Of a stretch of 64,000 nucleotides of DNA, positions 55,490 through 64,000 are shown in pieces. The notes under the pieces were generated by a model. The model saw nothing but the letters and a program-made list of their open reading frames with translations, ran no database searches and was not told where the DNA came from. The stretch comes from Lactifluus volemus (taxonomy: Eukaryota > Basidiomycota > Agaricomycetes > Russulales > Russulaceae). The position numbers were made by a program, and so were the translations under genes. The number at the start of each line of letters is the position of its first letter. Position 1 is the first letter of the stretch. The stretch spans positions 62,001 through 126,000 of the forward strand of contig WTXI01000064.1 in assembly GCA_022376515.1 (NCBI GenBank), given 5' to 3'.

Positions 55490-56960
55490 TGTCTCGTCCT
55501 CACACTCCTTCCGCTCTGGCTGTTCGACATACCCCCGCCACGTCTCCACAAACGCAGCCAACTCCGCGCCCTCCACGAACCCGATGGTCCGCCGACCAGC
55601 TGATCCCCAACTTGATGAGCCTTCGCTCTCCTTTCCTATCGCCCCGGTCGACATCCCACACCCAGCGCGCGCGTCCTAGACCGACGATCGCGTCCGTGAC
55701 GCTGCCGCCAGGTACCCGCACGGGCATCGCGCGCTGTCTGGCCCCGACTGCACCAATTTTACTCACCGTGAGCGTGGTACCTGCTTTCCGAGATACGCGA
55801 GATGAGAGATGCTTAAGGGCTGAGGCGAGGCTGATACAAAGTGCGGGTCCACGGCAGGGATGGTCGGCGTACATAACCCCGTCAGTGTTGACTCTGTGCT
55901 ATACTGACAGGAATACATTGCGTTGGAAAGGGTCTTGAGAAGGATGGGGAGATAGGTTAACTTGGCATAGGTTCCTGATGTGGGTGGAGTAGTTCCCAGA
56001 AGCGTGGGGAAGAAGGATGATGGGGAGACAGGAGGTACGGCCGATGGTTCTCGTGGTGAAAGGTAATGTTTACATTAAAGTATTTCATGCAATTGAGGTC
56101 GGATCCAGTGACGTTGAGTAGCTAGGTGCTCGTCAGCAATGCAGTCGGAGAAGGGGTTACCAACAAACGAGGGATTTCCGAACACTGTGAACACCGTGCA
56201 TGGGATGAATGACACCATTGGAATAAAGATAAATGTACGCACCTTTTCCATTGCTTTCCACATCCCATTCCGCGTCCGTCCTAGCTCGACGACGACATCC
56301 TCTTCTGCTCAGAGAGAAGTCGTCGCGCCAGGCGGTTGCTCACCAACGTACTTCCTATCGCAAGGTGGTGTTCTATATCCTCTTGCTCGACGCGCCCATA
56401 TTTCCCACTTCCTGGACAGCAATGCAATGTCCTCGGCACACTTCGGTGTAAAGTTGCGTAGGGCGTTCACCTTCTTGGCCGCGGATTTGACTGTCGTCGC
56501 TGGCCCTGACGCTGACACGGTCGATTCCGGAGGAGGGTAGGTTATTCGGATCTAGTGGATGCAAACGACGAGCTACTGATATCTTTTCCGATGCGATCTG
56601 CGGCTTGGAAACACCGGCCTGGTTCCGGATTCCCTGGAGCGACGCGCTCCTCTTGTGGCATAAGCGTGCCCTCGCATCCGAGTCTGGGGGCTCAGATGTT
56701 ATAACATCAGACGAATCGGACGCGACCTCAATGATGCACAAACCTTCGCCAACCTTGGCTACCTGTCCTTTCTTGCACTAGGATTTCCTTGAGAGTCACT
56801 GCATACGGACGACTGATCTCCATGCTGGCCTTGTGAAAATGCATCACGCTCGGCGGAAGTGGCTCATTGAACAGGTTGAAAAGATTGACCAGTCGCCAGA
56901 GTTACTCGCCAAATAAGGTCCGAGCCGAGCTCTTGTCCTAGATGGCGACAACGGCTAGGA
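55490..56960 (-). pseudogene. BCKDH E2 relic E2-8
   Basis: Decayed but nearly complete minus-strand E2 copy. A lipoyl remnant lies near 56720-56850; the subunit-binding domain near 56400-56540 includes VGNMGASSKRI-type sequence in shifted frame. The start of the core, MWKAMEKVRTF, is near 56230-56263. KLTYLP-like sequence is disrupted near 55960. TLTVSKIGAVGARQRAMPVR is near 55715-55775, and RARWVWDVDRGDRKGERRL near 55625-55680. The catalytic motif near 55580-55605 carries an extra base, putting HRV out of frame. The order of blocks shows that the ancestor was a full gene, and residual intron-like gaps argue against a retrocopy. Confidence 0.82.
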
Positions 56961-57194
56961 TGAATCAGATTAGAAAAACCGAGGCGGTCGTGACGTCAAT
57001 GCGTCAACATGCTTCTGTTCTAAGGGATGACAGCCAAATGGAGCAGCATGCAGTGGCAGTGGGATGGCATCTCACGACATCGTCCACGTGGTCCAATGCC
57101 ACATGCGTGACCTTCAACGCAGTGCTCGGGCCGAGGAAACCGGCCAGCAGGGGCTAGTACAGGAGAACGCAATCGGTCAATCTCAGGCTCGTTG
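56961..57194. promoter_or_regulatory. Upstream region of F-box pseudogene B4
   Basis: Homologous to the regions upstream of B1-B3, with the GGCCGAGGAAACCGGCCAG block at about 57129. Presumed former promoter. Confidence 0.4.
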
Positions 57195-58766
57195 ATGCAA
57201 ATGAGTGGCCTTTCCATGGGCTCCAACAGAAAAAGTGTTGTTGCACGCCAACGGAAGAATTTTCTAATTCAACGAGAACCAAGTAAGACTCATCAGAAAC
57301 AACCATATCGATTACTGACTCCGAGTTGTGGGTGTAGGCCAGGGGTTCCAACGAGTAACAATAGGATCTCTCCCAGACAATGTCCTCCTAGATATATTTG
57401 ATTTTTGTCAAGTTGCCATCGAAAGACGGACGTAAACTTTCATGGAATTGGGAGAAGCTAGTGCACGTATGCCGAAGATGGCGATACATCATCTTTGAAT
57501 CGCCAATCCGTCTCAATCTGCAGCTCATTTTTACAGAGGAATCACCTGTGAGGAAGCTGTTGGATGTCTGGCCGCCATTTCCTCTTGCCATCAAATTCAT
57601 CTTCGACTATTCGCGTATGCCCTTGCAACTGCCAGTGCTATGGAAGGACCCCGATGATCGCATCGACTCGATAGACAACCTTGTCGCCGCATTGGAGCAT
57701 CGTGATCGAGTACGTGAGATTCAAGTTTATGTCGTCAATACACCGGATCGTCTATGTGAAAAAATTGTCACAGCAATGAAGAAACCATTTCCAGCATTGA
57801 GATCTCTTTCATTTCAGTCACCTGATGAGATTCCCTTAGACTCGGAGCTAGATACGCTCTTGAATGGATCCGCCCCGTGTCTACGTGATCTCACTCTTTC
57901 GGGGATCTCATTTCCGTCATTGCCACGACTCCTCTCATCTACATGCGACCTCACACATCTTGATCTTTACAATATTCCTGAATTTGGGTACATCCCACCC
58001 GAGACGATGGCCACATCCTTGTCTTCGCTTCCAAAGCTCGAATGCCTTGTCATCAATTTCAAATCTACGAGACTTCACCCCGACCGGGCCCTACCCGTAC
58101 AGACTCGGTTTGTTCTTCCTGTCCTCACAATGCTGGAATTCAAAGGTGTGAGTGAGTACTTTGAAACCCTTGCAGCCCGATTCGATGCCCCACTACTCGA
58201 TAACATTCTTCGATCAGCTTGTCTTTGACATCCCGCAATCCGTTCGGTTCTTTAGTAGCTACCTGGACTTATTCAATGAATACCGTCTAACTTTGACATT
58301 CCAGTGGCAGGGCTCCGCCTTGATCACCTTTCGCTCCGATACAACGCATCATTCTGTATACTTTCCATGTTACGCGTGGAAAATTGTATGCGAAGATATG
58401 ATTCGTCAAGTCATTTATGTAGCACAGATATGCGGCCAGATTCCGCCCTTCCACTCCCGCGTGAAGTCACTCATCATCAAGTGGGACACCCTCACCGACA
58501 TCAATGATCCCACGCTATGGCTCCAACTTTTTCACTCTTTCCCCTCTCTCCAGAGTCTACAAATACCTGTCACGCTAGAGCCGTCCATCGCATCTGCATT
58601 AGAAAGGCCCACGGAAGGATCACCGGGAGCTGCTGAAGTATTCCCCTCGCTACACAGCCTTTCCATTGTGGGGAAAACGTGGGGTGGAGCTGTGGAAGAA
58701 CCCATCCAATCATTTGTTGAGATCCGCCAGCGCTCTGGTCGTCCTGTAGCTCTCTCTCGCATTTGA
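57195..58766 (+). pseudogene. F-box gene B4, frameshifted
   Basis: Group B F-box gene broken in exon 2. Exon 1 is 57195-57282 (MQMSGLSMGSNRKSVVARQR) and the intron 57283-57337 (55 bases). Exon 2 opens correctly with GFQRVTIGSLPDNVLLDIF but hits a stop about 100 bases in, near 57434. An indel there moves the rest (WNWEKLVHVCRRWRYIIF, VRKLLDVWPPFPLAI and onward) to another frame. A second frameshift near 58200 separates DAPLLDN from FFDQLVFDIPQ. Beyond that the frame is open to the conserved end RQRSGRPVALSRI. Otherwise the sequence is well preserved, so inactivation is recent, or the indels are sequencing errors. Confidence 0.85.
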
Positions 58767-59302
58767 GAATTCGATTGAGAACATCGTCGTCATCCAGGTT
58801 CACCGCACCTGCTCTCGTATACTTCTTTCCGCCCTATCCCTGTCCTCCTTCCACTATCCGTCATTTAAGTTGTCCAGGTTCCATGTGCTGATTGCGACCT
58901 TGGACTGCCGCTCGGCCTGTCTCTTCGGCCATGACCACCTTCTCTTTCGTTGCTCTTTTGTGCTAGTGATAACCTCGTGTCCTGCTTCGTTTCTGATCCC
59001 CTGATATCTGCTACGTGATAGCATTACATTTGCATTTTGTACTGAATGCGCTACTACGTACATCTACCACCTATAGTTAGAACTAGCTAGAATGGTATTC
59101 AAAGATTGAGACTTGAGACGTTGAGGAGCGAAGGGACGACTCGGGCTCGGACATCCCTAGAGTGAAAATATGTTGCGTGGAGGGGAGATAAGTTAACTTA
59201 GCATAGGTCCCAGATGTCGGTAGGGGAGCGATGTTGAGTAGATAGGCGCTCGTCAGCAAGCTTGAATGTCGCGGCAGCCCTCCCACCCCACTGAGCCTAC
59301 TC
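58767..59302. other. 3' flank of B4 and start of another Rab/E2 scrap
   Basis: The first 330 bases match the group B 3' flanks. Near 59180-59220 there is a scrap of the E2 core (KLTYLP on the minus strand). Then comes AGGCGCTCGTCAGCAAGC, the sequence that precedes Rab relics. The copia 2 element begins inside that sequence, so another Rab relic may continue beyond the window. No gene is seen. Confidence 0.55.
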
Positions 59303-59758
59303 TGTTGGGGAAATCGAATCGGGCACGAAGAGGGGCTGGCAGCCGAGAACGGCGTGCAGCGTGCGCTGGGACCCTGAGACGGGATTGCCAACGCCCGCGG
59401 CTCCCTGAGGGCCCGCCGGCGTGGACAACGCCTGCTCCTCGTTGGGGGCGGGCGCCCACAGCCGCCCATTACGATACCATTCACTTTCTACAGACAAATT
59501 CCCTTTTACCTTAGCATAGTTTAGTTCACCCGAGCACATGGCAATGCCCCGCCTCGTGCACACTAAGATCGAGCGGCCGTCTTGGCACTAAATCCATTCA
59601 GTCCGTAGCACACACACTAGACTAGTTAAATACCAAAATACGAGACTGGGGGATCAACGACGCGTCCCACATTCTTTTTGCTCTGCGCCGCCTCTCCCGC
59701 TCGTTCCGCTCCCGCGCGCGTGTTCATTTGCCGCGTCTTCACTCTCGTTTTCACACCA
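59303..59758 (+). repeat. 5' LTR of copia element 2 (boundaries inferred)
   Basis: The sequence from TGTTGGGG to CACACCA fits a 456-base LTR bounded by TG and CA and is directly followed by the primer-binding site. The 3' LTR lies outside the window, so the left boundary rests on the TG and on loss of similarity to the array flanks. TTAAATACCAAAATACG near 59627 may hold the promoter. Confidence 0.65.
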
Positions 59759-59770
59759 GGTTATGGGCCC
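59759..59770 (+). other. Primer-binding site of copia 2
   Basis: GGTTATGGGCCC is complementary to the anticodon stem-loop of initiator methionine tRNA, as in copia 1 and the known half-tRNA priming of Drosophila copia. Confidence 0.7.
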
Positions 59771-59841
59771 TGGAGTTGCATTCTAAAAATCAGTACAAGA
59801 TTACACAAAAGTCAAAAACACTCACACTCCTTTTCTTCACA

Positions 59842-62800
59842 ATGGTTGAAGTCCACAGTTCAAAAATCACTCAGCTTGCAGCAGATGGATCCAACTGGGA
59901 AAACTACAGAGACAGGATGATCCTGATAGTCAAATCCCACAAATGGAAAGACCACCTAACGAACACATCACCGACGAAGCGATACATCGACGGCGGCACC
60001 ATCAGCGGCGTGACACCGGACGAACGGTGGGAGGATGACGAGGCCGCGCTCATGAACTTGATCGCGTCGTCAATCCCCGACTCGGCCTTCAACAAAATAA
60101 AAGATAAATCGAATGCGAAGGAGGCGTGGGAGGCACTAAAAGAGCTCCACGAAAACGATCGCCGATGGTCACGATCGAGCTCCGATGGCGCATCGGCAAC
60201 ATCAGGTGCGGAGACGACGAGAACCTCCGCACACACCTCGAAAATCTGCAAGTAATGAAAGAAAAATTGGCCTCTCTGGGAAGTAATATCCCAGAACTAG
60301 AGTTTGCTTACATTCTGCTCCGATCCCTTCCCCCTTCGTACCAGGGCATAATCAGCGCCATAAACGCGTCAGCCGACTTCGCAAAGGCGACCATCACGCC
60401 CGCGAGCGTAACCCGACTCGCGCTGGACGAGTACGACCGCCTCCAGGGCGACAAGCCGAAATCGGACGTGGACGAAGCGTTTGGCGCATCCTCTCAAGTG
60501 CGGAAACCCGGACGAAGGGGAAAACGATCCGACATCGAGTGCTACAACTGTAAAAAGCGTGGGCACACCAAAGCGGAGTGCTGGGGAAAGGGCGGAGGCC
60601 AGGAAGGCCAATGGCCACAACGAGGAGGCGCCAGCGCGAACAACGCGACAACGGCGGCCGAAACGAACGACATCGAAGTGTGGGCAGCCATAGAAGAGCT
60701 CCCCGACTATTCAGCGGCTGCAGCAAGCGTGCCGCGAAACGCGCCGATCGACGCTGAGCTATATGACTCCGGAGCGTCAACCCACATGTCCCCCTTCCGA
60801 GCAAAATTCACCACATACCGAGAGATCCCGCCGCGTGCGATAATCGCGGCCGACAAACGGATGTTCTACGCTATAGGCATTGGGGACCTCAGGGTAGAGG
60901 TCCCTCATGGGGAGTCTTCCACCTCAGTTATCTTGCGAGAAGTGCTGCATGCTCCTGACATGGCCATGACAATAGTGTCAATATCACGAATCACGAAGCT
61001 GGGAAACTCAGTTACCTTTGAGAAAGACCACTGCACCATAAAAAACGCGAAGGGGAAAGTTGTCGGCACCATCAAAGCGAACGCCAGCGGACTCTACAAA
61101 GTCGAACACCCTGTGACAGCCTCAGCCGCAGTCACACTCGAACGAGTCACACTTTTCGAACTCCACCGTCGCCTGGGCCACATCAGCGTCGACACTCTGC
61201 GCTCGCTCATCCGACACAACTCCATCCAGGGAATAGACCTCATTGATGAAGGATCCCCCTTCTCTTGTAACTCATGTGACTATGCTAAGACGACTAGGAA
61301 GGTGATCAAGCCTGAAAGACAAGCCCCACCTGCCACTTCCTTTGGAGAAGAAGTCCACTCTGATGTTTGGGGCCCCTCTCCTGACAACAGTATTGGTGGG
61401 AAACGCTACTATATCACCTTTACTGATGACTATTCTCGCTACACCTGGGCCAGAACCCTCAAGGCCAAGTCAGAGGCATTCGAGGCCTACAAAGAATTCG
61501 CCGCATGGGCGCGCACGCAGCACGGCGCGACGATACGCCGCTTCCGCTCCGACCGGGGGGCGAGTACATGAGCAACAACCTCAAGGCGTTCCTCCGAGAG
61601 CAGGGGACGGAACAACGGCTCACGACCCACGACACCCCGCAGCACAACGGGATCGTGGAGTCGCTCAACCGGCGTCTCCTAGAACGCATCCGAGCGATAC
61701 TCCACCACTCCGGACTTCCCAAAACCCTCTGGGGAGAGGCCCTCCAGCACTCTATCTGGCTGAAAAACCGGTCATCGACCCGCGCGCTAGGCGCGATCAC
61801 CCCGCACGAACGCCTCCACGGGCGCAAGCCGAACCTAGCCGGCGTCCCCGAGTGGGGCCAACGCGTCTGGGTCCGCAACCTCAAAGGCTCCAAACTAGAT
61901 GCCCGGGGCCTCCCAGCACGTTGGGTGGGCTATGACAAAGAAAGTCCTCATGCCCACAGGATCTACTGGCCAGAGAAGCACCCAAATCCCATCTCAGTTG
62001 AAAGGGATGTAAAATTCACCTCTGACACAGTGACACTATACACACCACCTCCACCACAAGCTCAAACACAAGCCCAAACCCAAGTCACAGCCCCGAAAAT
62101 CCAGCCCACCGCCATCCCGACGCCCCAAGCGCAACAACCCGACGCCGGCGCTCCGGAAGTCGACCCGACCCCGGAACCACCAGACGACAATGCCGAGGCT
62201 CCGGACCAAGCGGCATACGACGACCATGCAATACCACCACCGATCACACCGCCGGAACAAGCACCGCCGCCGTCGCAGCTGCCCCGAGCACCCAAAAAAA
62301 CGAAGCCGCCGCCGGCACCACGACCCGAGCCGCCCCGACGATCTGCGCGGATAGCCAAGCTATCCCTAGCTGGGCAAACCCCCAACGAAGAAGATGCCCC
62401 AGGAATCAGTCTCCGAGGGCACGCGCGCCGGGTGACATTCTCCCAGCGTGGAACAGACTCAGCTAACGAGTCTTTTGCCACAGCACCTGAAGAACCCAGC
62501 TACGCGGAGATGGCATTCCATGCCGAGATCGACATGACGATGGCCGCGGCAGCTCACGACGCGAACGGCGACCCGCGCTCTGTCTCCGAGGCGCGATCCC
62601 GCCCCGATTGGCCCGAGTGGCAACGGGCGATGGAACGCAAATCGAAACGCTCGAACGCGCGGGCACCTGGGAAACGGTCCCCTACCCCAAGGGCAAAAAT
62701 GTCGTCGGCAGCAAGTGGGTCTTCCGACTCAAGCGTAAGGCCGACGGCACGATCGACAAATACAAAGCGCGCCTCGTTGCGCGCGGATTCACTCAAATTT

Positions 62801-64000
62801 ACGGCGTCGATTATTTCGACACCTTCTCCCCCGTCGCAAAACTAACTAGTATCCGGACCATCCTCGCGATCGCTGCGCGATACGATTGGGACATAGATAC
62901 TTTCGACTTTAACAGCGCTTACCTAAATGGTGAGCTAGGGGAGGAGGAGGAGATCTACATGCAGGAACCCCCAGGCTTCGAGGAGAGCGCAGGCAGCGTG
63001 AAACGGCTGCGGAAGTCCCTCTACGGGCTCAAGCAGGCCGGGCGTCGATGGTACGACACCCTCACGCGCGCGCTCAACGACCTCGGCCTCCGCGTCACGC
63101 AAGCCGATCCGGGCGTTTTCCGAGCGCAGGAGAAGGACGATGTCCTGATCCTGCAGTCCACGTCGATGATTGCATCATCACCAGCAGTTCGAGCAAGCTA
63201 ATGAGGCGATACAAGGCGCAGCTCCACGCGCGTTACGCCCTCACCGATTTGGGGCCGATCAGCTGGCTCCTTGGTATCCGGATCACCCGAGATCGCACCG
63301 CGCACACCATCTCCCTCTCGCAGTCAGAGTACATCAAGTCAATTGTTGCGAGATATGGCCTGGCTGATGCCAAAGCTCAAAATTCACCCATGATCCCTAA
63401 CACATCTTACTCCAAAGATGATTGCCCCTCTAATGAGACAGAAGCTGCCCACATGCGAAAGGTACCTTATCGAGAGGCGATCGGCAGTCTGATGTACGCC
63501 GCAGTTGCCACGCGCCCCGACATCTCGTTTGCGATCTCGACGCTCTCACAGTTCCTCGATAATCCGGGGGAGCTGCACTGGGACGCGGTAAAGCGCGTCC
63601 TGCGCTACCTATCGGGAATGCGACATCACGAACTCACCTATGGCAGTGAGCAGCACGACCTCTTGGGGTACACAGACGCGGATGGCGCATCGCAGCCGCA
63701 CCGCCACGCGATCTCCGGATACGCGTTCCTTATCAACGGAGGGGCGATCTCCTGGCGATCCCGAAAGCAAGAGATCGTAACCTTATCGACAGCGGAAGCA
63801 GAGTACGTGGCAGCGACCCACGCTGCAAAAGAGGCAGCGTGGCTTCGCCGCCTCAAAGGAGAGTTACTCACTCCTATCGTTAATTCAACTATAATCTACT
63901 GTGACAACCAGGCAGCCCTCAAGCTTGCTACAGATGATAACTACCGAGCCAGGACCAAGCACATCAACATTCGTTTCCACTTTATCCGGCAAGTTATCAG
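59842..64000 (+). pseudogene. Gag-Pol of copia 2, broken by four one-base frameshifts
   Basis: The gag-pol frame starts at ATG 59842 (MVEVHSSKITQLAADGSNWE). It changes frame near 60153 (A run), 61556 (G run), 62635 and 63153, each consistent with loss of one base. Between these points all domains are well kept. The zinc knuckle CYNCKKRGHTKAEC is near 60540-60582 and the protease DSGASTHMS near 60765. The integrase zinc domain (HRRLGHISVD ... CNSC) lies near 61165-61280, with its DDE core to about 61680. Reverse transcriptase (FDFNSAYLNGEL, PPGFEE, LYGLKQAGRRW) is near 62900-63060, with the VDD catalytic site at the last shift. RNase H (TDADGAS, STAEAEYVA, CDNQAALK) is near 63675-63930. It is a recent pseudogene, or indel sequencing errors mask an intact gene. 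Confidence 0.88.

Larger units (their letters stand above)
59303..64000 (+). mobile_element. Ty1/copia LTR retrotransposon 2, right end outside window
   Basis: Second copia-superfamily element, on the plus strand. It is GC-rich and unlike copia 1 in protein sequence and LTR length. The primer-binding site GGTTATGGGCCC (59759-59770) is shared with copia 1. The window ends within the RNase H domain. It has inserted into the region that precedes a Rab relic, downstream of F-box pseudogene B4. Confidence 0.88.

Noticed and set aside
1..64000. tRNA, rRNA or small nuclear RNA genes
   Set aside because: Nothing with the expected conserved boxes was recognised by eye; the only tRNA-like sequences are the retrotransposon primer-binding sites.

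Overview
The window looks like nuclear DNA of a basidiomycete fungus, most likely an agaricomycete. The grounds are short introns of about 50 bases, a lineage-specific F-box family with the signature VRKLLDIWP, a Plavaka-type DNA transposon, a gene resembling the DUF6532 family, and fungal Ty1/copia elements. I cannot name the species.

The backbone is a tandem array of F-box genes embedded in decayed copies of two unrelated housekeeping-type genes. Ten F-box loci are visible. Group A (A1 1728-3310, A2 9022-10553, A3 16711-18275, A4 27128-28716, A5 39812-41292, A6 53631-55195) is on the minus strand. Group B (B1 12258-13836, B2 22559-24146, B3 43270-44753, B4 57195-58766) is on the plus strand. 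Nearly all have a small first exon and a conserved intron of 50-55 bases, so the longest open frame alone gives a wrong start. Eight have long intact frames, B3 is C-terminally truncated and B4 is frameshifted.

Between them lie two families of gene relics, each repeated many times and all broken. On the minus strand are pieces of the branched-chain alpha-keto acid dehydrogenase E2 gene (lipoyl domain, subunit-binding domain, and acyltransferase core with SADHRVVEG). On the plus strand are pieces of a Rab7/Ypt7-like small GTPase (TTIGTDFISK, DTAGQERF, FDVNQPA, NKTD, TSAK). The basic unit reads Rab(+) - F-box A(-) - E2(-) - F-box B(+), and is reshuffled by deletions, chimeric joins and at least one small inversion. 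Only the F-box genes have kept their frames, which suggests that F-box expansion was the selected outcome and the other two genes were passengers.

Mobile elements interrupt the array: a short DNA transposon without a recognised transposase (3334-5629, 7-base target duplication); a complete Ty1/copia element with LTRs that read as identical (33035-38942, minus strand, intact 1728-residue polyprotein); a complete Plavaka-type transposon (45270-51489) with an apparently intact transposase and a divergent DUF6532-like gene, inserted inside a Rab relic; and a second copia element (59303 to beyond the window end) with four one-base frame breaks in gag-pol.

No rRNA, tRNA or CRISPR was recognised. 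Remaining gaps are flanks of F-box genes or duplicated non-coding segments, described individually.
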